Positions 48,285-59,358 of a stretch of 64,000 nt of DNA are shown one piece after another. The notes below the pieces were generated by a model. It had not been told where the DNA came from. It was given only the letters and a program-made list of their open reading frames with translations, and ran no database searches. A program made the position numbers and the translations under genes. Numbering within the stretch: the first letter of the stretch is position 1; each line of letters begins with the position of its first letter. This DNA is from Nymphaea colorata (taxonomy: Eukaryota > Streptophyta > Magnoliopsida > Nymphaeales > Nymphaeaceae): NCBI RefSeq assembly GCF_008831285.2, contig NC_045140.1, positions 10,104,505 through 10,168,504 on the forward strand, in the 5' to 3' direction.

Positions 48285-49906
48285 TTGACTGAAATACCAT
48301 TATGTGCATGAAATGATTGAGAAAAATGAAATTTTAGTTGCTTATATGTCTACCAGTGATATGATAGTTAATCCCTTAATTAGGTAATTTCAAAAGACTT
48401 ATTTTCCAAGCAAGTAGCCGCATGGACCTGAGGCATTTAGAAAAGGTTGCAATGGAAAAAATTCTTTAAGGAAAACATTGACACAAACCTTTGAATGCAT
48501 TAATTATTAAGTTATGTTAGACAAGCCAAATATGAAAAACTACTTAGCTAAGATTGATGAAGTCCATAATAGTGGGAGCAAACTGGCTGCAGTCTCATGT
48601 ACAAGTGAGAGATATTGGGTAATAGCTATGGCTCTATCCTCTTTTCACTTGTAACTATGAAGAAGCCCACTCACAGTTACAAGATAACTTGAACTGTATT
48701 TCAAAATAAATAATTCTCATTAATGATATTTGATTTGCAAACTAGTTTCCTGATTTTTGACACTAGCCCGAACCACAAGCTGGCTTATTGGGAATCCTAT
48801 GAGGTTGGCATTAGATTGCCTAGCTCCTCTTTTACAGTTGATCATCTGGTTACTCATGTTATGGTCTCAAAGAAGCAAACCTGAAAGATACTCACCTTTC
48901 TTTCTTTCTCTCTTTCTCTCTTTTGCTCTCTTTTCTTGTTGTTGATGCTTTTAGCTACATCGCTGGAAAACTTCAGCTGTTCGGTGCACAACAAATCTCC
49001 TGTTGAGGAGGTTGAAGGACTCTAGCGTGTGATCCACTACTGAAAACCCAATACCGTTGACTTCAAACAAAATTGGAACCTATGTTTAATTTGGTTATCT
49101 ATTTTTGGATTCAACTGTTGATTGATTATGATCATGCCATTACTTTGCATAGGAAAAGAGAAAATCATGGTGATTGATGACATTGGATATGAAGAGGATG
49201 AAGGAATGGTACGTCTAAAGTGTCAGTTTAGGTGCTGATAAAAGATTCTTATAGATGTAGTTGATGTTTAGTTTTCTTCATGCAGTTTGTATAATTGCCA
49301 TTCCTTTTTTATTTCTTTTGGGAACAGCGAAAAATTGCCCAATTGCTGGACAATTAATTTTTCTTTTGGCTTGAGCTGTTGTGTATTAATGCCATTTAAC
49401 TTTATTTTAACAAGATAGATGCAGAATTATAAGACTTGGGTGGAAGCCTTTCTTCACCAGCTTTAGGCACGAATTGTGGAGGAACTTGTGGAGAAGTTAT
49501 AAGTGCACTCTTTCAAGGGTTGTTTTAATTGGATAGGTTGTATTCTTTTTTTCTTTTATGATGTAACCAGAATTATCAAATATCGTTAATAGGAAAGACA
49601 GAAAAAGATGCCTACACATTGTGGTGTCTTCTTCACTCAAACCAATGAACCAAGCCGTATCAGCAAATAATATTGCTAATATGGTTGCCATTTGCCAACA
49701 AAACTAAAAGGATGCCGTTATCAGGAAAATAATAAAAAAATAATATGAAAGCATATCGAATTTGTCCAAAAAAAAAAAAAGAAGATCAGATGCTAATCTA
49801 ACCTAATACTATGGTTTTCAGACGTCCTGGTTCGATGAACTCTCAAGGCTAGGTTGCAGACTAGCCAATCAAGGAAGTCTCATCAATATGTAGCAACAGT
49901 CAGGAC
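48285..49906 (+). repeat. Copia-D tail block, unit 2
   Basis: The direct counterpart of 32,245-33,856 and inverted counterpart of 20,338-21,727. No intact gene. Confidence 0.65.
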
Positions 49907-50553
49907 TAAAGAAGAAAAAGAGAACAAGAAGGAAGGAAAACCAGAATTACGTGGTTCGGTTTTTGTAAACCTACATCCACAACCAGAAAGAAAACTCTTG
50001 CTTCTTTTTCTTATTTGGTTCCATGTTCATCATTACAATATACAGAGCAGAATGAAAACTGTAGAAATCATCGTGAGAGATTTCTGAACATATTGGTTAT
50101 ATCAGTTTCTCTCTTTTCCCTAACGTTTCAGTTTAAGAAACATGAGCAAGATCTGGGTCATTATGACCTTTCTTCTTCTCTTCTCTTCTTAACGTTTCAT
50201 TTTGAGAAACGTGAGCAGGATCATTTTTGTTTCCTCCTAGCGTTGCAGGTTTAGAAGCGTGGGCCAGATCAGGAGCATTATGGCTGACACGAGATTTGCG
50301 GTTTTCATTTGCTGAGGCCATAATTGAATGACGTTGCATAGGGAGATTTTTCCTTTTGCTGTTTTCATTAAATTGAGACATTGTCATCGACTTGAGTGTT
50401 GCAGCATAAAAACTTCCATGTTTGTCTTTGCGGTTGTCGATACCATAGTTGGACGATGCAGTCGTTACAGCATTTGAACTAAGACTTCCTTTTTGGCTGG
50501 ATTGCTCATGATTGTTGTGGGCCACTTTAGGAAGATTAGAACAATTTCCTTTA
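49907..50553 (-). repeat. Copia-A element 2, 3' LTR
   Basis: 647 bp with TAAAG and CTTTA ends, matching the element 1 LTRs. Confidence 0.85.
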
Positions 50554-51060
50554 ATAAACGAAAACGGCTGATGATGTTGAGTTTGTCTCGTAAGCTAAAG
50601 AATTGTTCTTTCCCCAAGGCCTTGGTGATTATGTCTGCAATTTGGCCATGAGAATTGACGTATCTAGTGATGAGGCGTCCTAAAGTGGTCATTTCTCGCA
50701 CATAGTGATAATCGATCTGAATGTGTTTTGACCGATTGTGGAAAACTGGTTTTCTTGCTAAATAAATTGCACTAATATTATCACAATGAAGGATGGGTGC
50801 TTTTGTAATTGTAATGCCAATATCTCAAAGGATTTGAAGGAGCCAAGTCAATTCTACAACTGTAGATGCCATTGAGCAGTATTCAGCCTCAGCGCTGGAT
50901 CGAACAACAGTGGATTGCTTCTTTGCACTCCAAGAAATGCAATTAGCTCCTAGGAAGGTACAATAGCCTGTCGTGGATCTTCTGGTGAGATGATCCGCAT
51001 CGGAGAAAGCATATAGATCTAAAGTGCTTTGAGAGAGGATCTGAATTCCATAGTCGGTAG
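50554..51060 (-). pseudogene. Copia-A element 2 RNase H
   Basis: Broken RNase H with HIQIDYHYVREMTTLG-like and GQIADIITKALGKEQF motifs. A small deletion relative to element 1 lies near 50,990. Confidence 0.7.
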
Positions 51061-51073
51061 TGCCTTTGATATA

Positions 51074-52206
51074 TCAGAAAATACGCTTGGCAATTTTGAA
51101 ATGTGCTTGAGTTGGATTTTGCATAAATTGACTGATGAAATTTACTGAAAAAGATATCTCTAGTCGAGTGATGGTCAGGTACTGTAATGATCCAACTATG
51201 GTACGATAAAAATTGGGATCTGGATAAGGTGAAGTATCTAGAAGATCTAACTTAGTTGCCATAGGAGTGTTCATTGGTTTGCAATCAAGCATTTGAGCTT
51301 TCTCCAAAATGTCTTGAGCATATTTTGTTTGAGTGAGAAAGAGGCCATCATGGGTGTGCAGAACTTCGATCCCAAGAAAATAGTTTAGCTGCCCCATATC
51401 TTTCACTGGAAATTTGACTTCAAGATTGGAGATAAAATTTTGAATTAGGCTGGAAGAGCTGCCTGTAAGGACCATATCATCAACATAGATTAAGAGAATA
51501 AGACAATCACCATTTTTATGAAATGTGAACATGGATGGATCTGAATAACAACTCTGAAAACCGTAAGTGAAAAGAAAATCACTTAGTCGTTGAAACCAAG
51601 CTCTGGATGTTTGCTTAAGTCTATATAAAACTTTTCGAAGACGACAAACATGATGTGGTAGAAGAGGATCTTCAAGCCCTAGTGGTTGAGTCATATAGAC
51701 TGTTTCATGAAGCAATCCATGTAGGAAGACATTTTTGACGTCCAATTGTTTAATACTCCAATGGAAGATGGTAGCAATAGAAAGTACAAGTCGTATAGTA
51801 GTTGGTCATATGACAGGAGAGAATGTCTCTTGAATCGATTCCTTCAACTTGAGTGAAACCCCGAGCAACCAGGTGTGCCTTTAGCCGATCAAGACTTCAA
51901 TCGGGTTTGAGTTTAGATTTAAAAACCCATTTAGATCCAACGGCGTTCATGTGCGGTTCTCTTGGAACTAAATTCCATGTGTTATTAATTAGATCTCAAT
52001 GCAGTCATTTCTTCTTCCATGGCTGCTCTCCACCCATCATGATTTAGAGCTTGTTGTAGTCTTTTAGGCTCTTTTGGAATGCTGGAATAAGTGATATGAA
52101 CATTGGCGTACTTGGGATTAGGTTTGTGGATGCCCGCCATAGCTCTAGTTATCATCGTTCGGTTTCCCCGAGATGTTGTCATCGGCAAGATTTTCCCATT
52201 TGACAA
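51074..52206 (-). pseudogene. Copia-A element 2 reverse transcriptase
   Basis: A 223-codon frame (51,745-51,074) carries LLIYVDDMVLTGSS and VKDMGQLNYFLGIEVLHTHD. The N-terminal RT (52,206-51,985) is in another frame after frameshifts. Confidence 0.8.
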
Positions 52207-53750
52207 CTAGCACAAATCAAAAGAGAACCATTAGGTAAAACATCAATATATTTCTGGCTTTTTAAAAAAGAGAGAACACTAGATTGAGGATGTCCCAAAC
52301 GAGCATGCCAAGACTCTTCCGTCGCCGGCCAGAATCGTGATGAAAAGAAGGCTTTATGATTGCTGGCATTGTTCACTGCATAGAGACCGCCTTGTTCGGT
52401 TCCTGTTGCCATTATCCTACCCGTCCGCCTATCCTTTAGGATGCATTGACCAGAGATGAATTCAAAGTCATATGGAGAGTCATTAGTCAATTTGATAACA
52501 GAAATCAGATCTTTAGTGATGCGCAAAACATAGAGAACATTCTTAAGAGAAAGATTTGTGGAAATATCGGCTTGTCCAATGTGTGTGATTGGGATACGCT
52601 GTCTGTTCCCAACATTAACTGTATCGAAACCAAAATAAGGAGAAATGTTTTTAAGTTTACCTGCATCCCCTGTCATATGTGTTGTAGCTCCAGTATCAAC
52701 CAGCCAGCCGGAATCTTGCAAGTCATTAATAGTGAGTGCTGCGAGGGTTTGAATAGCATCTTCCGCTTGGAAGGAATGTTTTAAACGGTTGTAACACTTC
52801 ATGGCAGAATGATTCCTCTTGTTACAAATTTGACATATGATACCTTTGGATGAATTTGAAGAGGTTGCTGCCACATCAAATTTTGGCGGTTGAGGTGGAT
52901 TGGTGTTGTAGCTAGTCTGAGATGGGTTTGAATTATAACCTCCTCCATGAGAGGGATTAAAGTTGTATCCTCCTCCACCTCCCCATCTGTTGTGTCGTCC
53001 TCGCCCTTGTGAGAGATGGTAAGTACCCCGAGATCTGTTTTGACCTTCACGTTGAGCATAGAAGGCAACTTGGGGTGACGTATCGGAATTGAGAAATTTG
53101 TTTCTCACTTCTAAACTTTGCAGAAAGGAGACCAATTTTTTGTAAGAAGGAACTGGTGGCTTGAGCATGGCCATAATGAAAGACTAGTAGCCTTTACCCA
53201 GTCCTTGGAGAAGCCAAAAGGCTTTTTCTTTGTCTCCAACATATTTTCCTATGGCACCCAAGTCATCACATATGGCTTTAAACTTGGCGACATAGACTAC
53301 AAGGGCGTCGTTACCCTTTTTACATGTCGTAAGCATGTGAGTAAGATGAAATGCCCATTCTTGAGATTTTTGGGCTAAAGCATCAACAAGAGTGGGCCAA
53401 ATTTCTTGAGAAGAATTAAGTCCAACAACCAAACCAAGGATGTTTTGAGACAACGTACCGGTAATCCATCCTTTTATAAGATGATCCGATCGATGCCATG
53501 ATTCATATTTGGGATTTGAGACCAACTATTGCAGATCTGTATGATCGACAATATGACTTGGTGGAGCAGGGGTTGAACCTATCAGAAAACCTTCCATGTC
53601 CTGGCTTTCAATGAGGGCTAGAATTTCTGTTTTCCATAACAAAAAATTGTTGTGCATCAGCTTCAGGAAAACAAAATTAGCCACGTTCAGATTCAGTGGA
53701 TAGGGATAGAATGTGTTGAGAAATGAGGCTGCTGATGAGGAAGAGGCCAT
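52179..53750 (-). pseudogene. Copia-A element 2 gag and protease
   Basis: It starts MASSSSAASFLNTFYPYPLN at 53,750. A stop near 53,525 and another break near 53,180 interrupt it. A 331-codon frame (53,174-52,179) holds the zinc knuckle, protease site DTGATTHM and GAG-pre-integrase motif, ending at the same deletion point as element 1. Much of it is identical to element 1. Confidence 0.85.
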
Positions 53751-54093
53751 GGCATGATCACCGCCAGAAAGGTAGAAGAAAGCCAGTCGACTACTAGTCT
53801 TTCAACTCTGTTTTAGCATACATTGATGGTAACACAAGCAGACAACAGCACGAGGGGAGACCAGAACTCAAGCAATTTCGGCCTGCTTCGATCACGAATT
53901 TGGTCGAGCGAGGAACCGCTGAATTCGCAACATTGAGTAAAATATCTCAATGGGAGATTGCTCGTGCAGACAACGACAAAAAAAAAAAAAATTGAAGGGC
54001 GGTGGAAAACAGTGGCGTTGCTCTGTTTCACCTGTTCCTTGACTGATGATGCTTTGGTGGTGGTCACTGTCTCTTCTTCACAGTTATTAACCT

Positions 54094-54106
54094 GACACTG
54101 ATACCA
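54094..54106 (-). other. Copia-A element 2 primer-binding site, mutated
   Basis: The minus strand reads TGGTATCAGTGTC against TGGTATCAGAGCC in element 1. It is followed by foreign DNA instead of the LTR. Confidence 0.75.
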
Positions 54107-54849
54107 TAGGGGGTCGTTTGATGGCCTGGAAATATATTTCTGGAAATATAAGAAATGGAAAAATAGAATGGGAAAAATCTTTCCAATTCCAATTTTGGTG
54201 TGTGTGTGATGACTCAGAAATATATTTCCAATTCTATATTTCTGAGTTTGATGGTACAGAAATATATTTCCAGATTTCCAGAAAATTAATTCTTAGTTTG
54301 ATGATAAGGAAACATTTGTCCAGATTTACAAAAATTAGATAAATAACCACACCAAATACATAAATAACCGTCCATTGCGAGTCTTTTTCCTGCAAGAACA
54401 CAAATATCTGCAGTAAAGTTTGAAGAACATATCAACGCATCAAGCTCTCCAGCTTTACAACATAAAGAAGGATAACATCAAAAGCAAATAAGTAGCATGA
54501 TCCACGTCCAACATTGTGTGAATATACAAAGTCGCTTCTTGTAAACCTGAAAAAAATATGGACTTGTGATAAACAGTAATTACAGAACAAAATCAGCCCT
54601 GATATGCAACCCAGTGGAAAAAGGAAGGCTACAGGGCTATCCTATTAAGTCGAAGAAACCAAAGCAGTACACCTCCCTCAGTATCATATCGCGTATTCAA
54701 TAGTATCTCAAATACATTCAATGGAAATATGTTAATCTTGAAGGCAGTGGCTGAAGAATACGAGGGGAGCGACTGGAGTATTTGACAGAGTACTTGCAAT
54801 GGCGCTGTTGTTGATCATTGAAGCATTTAAATGGGAAGGAAAAAATGTC

Positions 54850-54926
54850 AACTTCCTCAGGATTTACAAACCCACATATATAACTCTGCTCAGAGCCTTA
54901 ACTTCCTCAGGATTTACAAACCCACA
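54850..54926. repeat. Direct repeat pair of about 26 bp
   Basis: AACTTCCTCAGGATTTACAA with CCCACA following occurs at 54,850 and again at 54,900, within the PPR-bearing insert. Confidence 0.85.
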
Positions 54927-55329
54927 AATCTTGTTGGTCATGCTTATGCTAGACCATGGGTTCAGGGCCATAACTGCCCAATTCATGCATGTGAGCTTTC
55001 TTCGCATCGTCTGTGGAAAAGAACATGCTTTAATCAGTTCCAAATCCTTCCGGAAAAAGAACAAGAGTTAAAAAGTTCCAACATATTCATAATAAATATT
55101 CACACCATAAACTGGACAATACTATCATCCACTCAAAAATGTTAAAAACTAGCATAAGCATGAGCTTCATATGGATAGTCAGCAAAGTTCAGCCAACAAT
55201 TATCCAATTTAAGGAAACATAAAACAGATATTTGCTCAATGGGTGCTATTGTAGTTGCAGATGTAGTCAGTTTTGAATAATGGCAAAATCATGGACCTTT
55301 TATTATTACTAAAACCACCTATTCTCGAA

Positions 55330-55383
55330 CATAGCCAGCCCAAACTTGAAGTCTTTCATAGCCAGCCCAAACTTGAAGTCTTT
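55330..55383. repeat. Tandem duplication of a 27-bp unit
   Basis: CATAGCCAGCCCAAACTTGA plus AGTCTTT occurs twice back to back (55,330-55,356 and 55,357-55,383). Confidence 0.9.
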
Positions 55384-56112
55384 CTTTTTTGTGTGAAAGA
55401 ACTCAGTATTCAGTTGGGTGTCTTCTCAGCCGATTCTACCCATTTGTCAGCTAAACGAAGGTTGGATCTTGCTGCAGCTAGAAGCAGTAATATCAGCCAT
55501 TTTGCAGCCACTTTGACCTGACAGGAAAAGGAGGAGACGATGGTTCCTATATTAACCAGTCATGCTTCAAACATATGCTGTATGTTTGAGTTATCTTAAA
55601 TGCATGCTGGGATGCAATCAAACCTGTAGCAAGTAGAGGTTTTGGTTACTTGAATGTGAACAGTGCAGGTGCAATTTTTACCTTTTTGAGGAAATCTGAT
55701 TTATTGTTTTTGGTTACTACTAGTGCAAAGTAAAAAAGACAGTTTCTGCAGCATTTCTGCCTGAAGCAGAAAGCCAAGAAACGACAACTACCCAACTAGT
55801 GACAAAAGCATAATGGAAGATCTAAGAAAACCCCTGACAGGCATCGAAGGGGTTATAACAAGGTATTCAAGAGATCATGAAAGAAACAGAACTCAGAACC
55901 AAGTGAAAAGATTGATGCCTAACAAAATGAAAAAGAAGTTTGACTGCATCATCTTATAGAAACAGGAATTGCAAAAAGAAATGATCATAAAATTAGAAGA
56001 GATACATGTACATGAAAAACAAAAACATTCATAAATAGCCGTTACCTGACTAGACAGAAGGGTGGCAGCCCCATAGCAGCATAAATCTCAGAGTATGATT
56101 ACCACAAGATAG

Positions 56113-56391
56113 CTACTGCTGATCCAGTACTCTGTATCTCCTATATGAATCAATCAGACGTGGGTTATATCCCTTCTGAAGCATTTCATCCATCCATACC
56201 TCAGCGTCCCTAAGCCTGCCATATCTCCGAAAACCATTTTTTAGTATGTCGTGCGTCCACATGTTGGGAGGATGTTCGCTTTCCCTCATTCTGTTTACCC
56301 AATTACAGGCATCCTCAACCTTTCCGTCTCTACAAAGAGCACGCAGCAACATGTTGTACGTGATGGTTGTTGACAGGGAAAAGGTGTTCAA
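56113..56391 (-). pseudogene. PPR protein C-terminal fragment
   Basis: A 92-codon frame holds about two pentatricopeptide repeats: ITYNMLLRALCRDGKVEDAC, then WTHDILKNGFRRYGRLRDAE with a degenerate third. It ends naturally (RVLDQQ, stop). PPR proteins are organellar RNA-binding factors and normally have many more repeats plus a targeting peptide, so this is a fragment. Just upstream (56,772-56,392) another minus-strand frame is Ser/Leu/Phe-rich and could be an unrelated first exon or targeting-like leader. Whether the fusion is transcribed cannot be told. Confidence 0.65.
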
Positions 56392-57245
56392 TTAACTCTC
56401 CCAAATTTTCCGAAAGTATTGGTAACCCCTCCCTACCATCCCCAGTAGCAAATGCACTAAATAATCGACCATTTTCTTCCGCTCGACGGGACCAAGCGGC
56501 AGGAAGGGGGGAACGATCTTGGGGAGCGTGGCAGGTGATGTATGGAGATAGAACGGGGGAGGGAGAGAGGAAGGAGGAAGGCTTCCGGCCAGTAGGGGTA
56601 GGAAGACGAGGAGAAATCCATGGCGGAGAGAGAAGGAGGAGGAGCTGCTCCGCCTGGTTGAGCGGAGCAATACCAACATGCTTTGACGCGTAGAGTCATG
56701 GGAGGAATGGAGAAAATGGTGCCAGAGGAAGCGAGATTGAAAGAGAGAGAGCGAGAAAAAAAGAGAGAACAACCGGAAAGAGATAAACAGAGAGAAATGG
56801 ATGTACCTTTCACCGGCGGCCGGCGATACATGCCCGACGCACCGAGAGTGGAAGAGAAGCCGTGGGAGAAATGAACCTCCTGCTTCACGGCGCGTGAGGA
56901 CGCAGACGCGTGAGGACGCAGAGTATGCGTTGCGTGAGGACGAAGACGAAGAGGGCTGCGTGAGGACGAAGACGAAGAGGACTGGGGCTGCGAGAGGCGA
57001 TTGAGGGAAGAGGCGATACGCGCGACCGTGCCCTAACGGTCCGTAAAAAATTTCCGGAAAATTATTTCCGTCTCTCCAGGTGGAGATTTTTTTCAGGAAA
57101 AAAATTTTGTGGAGATTTTTTTCCGGAAAAAAATTTTCGGAATCGACTTCAACGGTCGATTATTTTTTTCCGCGTTTGTTACGCAGGGAAAATTTTGAAA
57201 TTTTGAATTTTTTTTTTCGAGTAAACAGTATTTTTTCAGGCCGGA

Positions 57246-57817
57246 AAAAAGAGAACAAGGAAGAAGGAAAACCAGAATTACGTGATTCGGTTTTTGTAAA
57301 CCTACATCCACGGCCAGAAAGAAAACTCTTTCATGTTCATCATTACAATATATAGAGCAAAATGAAAACTGTAGAAATCATCGTGAGAGTCACTAACGCT
57401 TCAGTTTAAGAAACATGAACAAGATCTGGCTTATGACCTTTCTTCTTCTCTTCTCTTCTTAACGTTTCATTTTGAGAAACGTGAGTAGGATCATTTTCGT
57501 TTCCTCCTAGCGTTGCAGGTTTAGAAGCGTGGGCCAGATCAGGAGCATTATGGCTGACACGAGATTTGCAGTTTTCATTTGTTGAGGCCATAATTGAATG
57601 ATGTTGCATAGGGAGATCTTTCCTTTTGCTGTTTTCATTAAATTGAGACTTCGTCATCGACTTGAGCGTTGCAGCATAAAACTTCCATGTTTGTCTTTGC
57701 AGCTGTCGATACCATAGTAGGACGATGCCGTAGTTACAGCATTTGAACTAAGACTTCCTTTTTGGCTGGATTGCTCATGGCCACTTTAGAAAGATTAGAT
57801 TAGAACAATTTCCTTTA
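57246..57817 (-). repeat. Copia-A element 2, displaced 5' LTR
   Basis: It matches 38,065-38,692, with its first few bases replaced at the insert boundary and about 60 bp of internal deletions. The outer end is CCTTTA, followed by ATA and AGGAC. Confidence 0.8.
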
Positions 57818-58136
57818 ATAAGGACCCTGCCCTTTATGATCGTAAAAGTCAAGCAAGTGTAGCGTGCCGGCATGAGTCTGTGTCCATGCATGTTTGTGTA
57901 GCTTATGTTGCAGATACTCACCATGGCGCATTTGCTTTAACCCACTGAAGACAAATTATTGTAAAAGAGGCGTACAATGGGGTTGAAGTTTCAACCAAGC
58001 AAGATACTGAACTCAAATTATTTCCTTGTCAGATGGACTATGAAACTTAAAACCACAATTTACTTTATTAGAGAAAACATGTGTATGAAGCATGAATATC
58101 TCAATCACATGCCGTAGTGAGGAGCAACAACAAACA
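57818..58136. other. Right flank of Copia-A, start of array boundary
   Basis: Homologous to 38,693-38,977. Begins AGGACCCTGCCCTTTATGAT. No gene recognised. Confidence 0.6.
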
Positions 58137-58442
58137 CAGATCAAGCGCACATGAGTGAGAAGTGATATGAGGACAAACGAGCATTGATCTCCAAGGGCAT
58201 ATCATGCTCTTCACGGGGGAGAGAGATGAGGTTTTCTCCGTTATCACAATTTATTGAACAGATGGAATAATAGCTATGCGTTTAGTTGGAGTACATGGTC
58301 CATTTGCTTCGTTACTGCTACTGTTTTTAGTGGTTTTAGGGATTCGGATGGTAGTTATATATATTGCTTTGGTATCGTTTTCAGTGAGATGCATTGGAGA
58401 CAAATTATCATAACAACGCAAGTGGTGAACAAGAGGGCTGAA

Positions 58443-58445
<3 letters not shown>

Positions 58446-58482
<37 letters not shown>
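58446..58482. repeat. TA microsatellite, unit 3
   Basis: About 18 TA dinucleotides, the longest of the three parallel tracts. Confidence 0.9.
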
Positions 58483-58484
<2 letters not shown>

Positions 58485-58751
58485 TGCGATCCATCAGTTG
58501 GTGCATGCCTCGCCTGTCCGCCGGATGTAGAATGTAAAAATAGTCAAATTTCATTTCGTTTTATTAAAGAAAACGTACAAGAAGAATGAATCTCCATGCC
58601 AAGAACAACAACCAATTAACATCTGTAGAGATCAAGCGCGCACGTATAGGAAGCTCTCTCTCTACATAGAACGAACACGTACAAGCTAGCAATGATATCC
58701 TTCATGGTCTCTTTAATTGGATTCTAATCAATTGATGAGGGCCTATATGTA

Positions 58752-59129
58752 TCATGCCGCTTGAGGGGGAGGGAGTCCACATGCAGTGAAAGCTGCTCTG
58801 GTGATAAACGATGGTAAGTGGAAAACGACTTGCACAACTTCAAGGCATGAGTGGGGAAGGGCCCTGAGCAGCTCGCATAAGGCCTGACTGGGGGTCAATC
58901 CATTCTTCTCTACGTAGTGAACCACATCGGTGACAACTGAAGGCACGGACCTCCCACATTCATAGAGCGTGCCAAATATGCCATGCAGGAAGTCGGTAAG
59001 GGCGTTTTCAGGGTCGACTGCTGCCTGTGCCAAGGCAAGGTCCATCAGCAGCGGAGCCAACACCAACAACACCAACACCACCACCTTCCCGCTCCTCATC
59101 TTTGAGTGAGTTTCTCTGTTGAGCTTCAC
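58752..59129 (-). CDS. Small secreted four-cysteine protein, copy 3
   Basis: The 125-aa third paralogue, intact. It differs from copy 1 only at residue 23 (Val for Ala) and from copy 2 at residues 32 and 124. Several third-position differences from the other copies (for example near 58,809 and 58,994) leave the protein unchanged. Signal peptide to about residue 36, four cysteines at 58, 85, 95 and 117. TATATATA at 59,202-59,195. Downstream sequence matches the other units, but upstream of 59,358 the promoter-distal DNA is unique, so its regulation could differ. Confidence 0.75.
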   Translation of the reverse strand: MKLNRETHSKMRSGKVVVLVLLVLAPLLMDLALAQAAVDPENALTDFLHGIFGTLYECGRSVPSVVTDVVHYVEKNGLTPSQALCELLRALPHSCLEVVQVVFHLPSFITRAAFTACGLPPPQAA

Positions 59130-59194
59130 GCTTAGTTTGAAGCTTTGAACGAGTCAGCCCACAACAATTGTGCCTGGCTATTCTCCGCCATGAC

Positions 59195-59202
59195 ATATAT
59201 AT
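59195..59202 (-). promoter_or_regulatory. TATA box of secreted-protein copy 3
   Basis: TATATATA on the minus strand, 66-73 bp upstream of the ATG. Confidence 0.65.
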
Positions 59203-59358
59203 ACGCACCCTTCGTGAACAGGAACGCCAAAATTAATGCATTTTTGTTCCTTGATTCATTAAACAGATGGATCGTAATAATATATACGTTTGTTTAATTA
59301 ATTTTAGTAAATGCATGGGGCCGTTTACTAATTGTTACTGCTATTTTTTTATTGTAAA

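Larger units (their letters stand above)
54107..57245. mobile_element. 3.1-kb insert with PPR gene fragment (Pack-type candidate)
   Basis: Element 1 is continuous from primer site to LTR, so the insert is defined by comparison. It begins GGGGGTCGTTTGATGGCCTG within about 3 bp of the primer site and ends TTCAGGCCGGAAAAAA. The left subterminal region repeats GTTTGATGG and GAAATATATTTCC-type motifs (54,117-54,320). The right end repeats TTTCCGG/CCGGAAA-type motifs (57,040-57,245). Such subterminal repeats suit a DNA transposon, but I see no clean terminal inverted repeat or target duplication. Inside is a PPR fragment and no transposase. Confidence 0.6.
49907..57817 (-). mobile_element. Copia-A element 2, integrase-deleted and split by an insert
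   Basis: This is the duplicate of element 1. The 3' LTR is 49,907-50,553, coding remnants span 50,554-53,750, and the primer site is at 54,094-54,106. A 3.1-kb insert then separates the 5' LTR (57,246-57,817). AGGAC precedes the left LTR (49,902-49,906) and lies at 57,821-57,825 on the right. The purine tract before the 3' LTR is deleted. It shares the integrase deletion of element 1. Confidence 0.85.
38978..58136. repeat. Array unit 2
   Basis: A 19.16-kb tandem unit in the same order as unit 1. It is longer because it carries the 3.1-kb PPR-bearing insert (54,107-57,245) and retains the sequence deleted from unit 1 near 25.3 kb. It ends where the unit 3 start motif recurs at 58,137. Confidence 0.85.
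58137..59358. repeat. Array unit 3, truncated
   Basis: This matches units 1 and 2 from their start through the secreted-protein gene and its promoter. It stops at ATTGTAAA (59,358), after which units 1 and 2 continue with TGCATGGGGG while this copy continues into unique DNA. It may represent the ancestral right flank of the gene. Confidence 0.85.
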
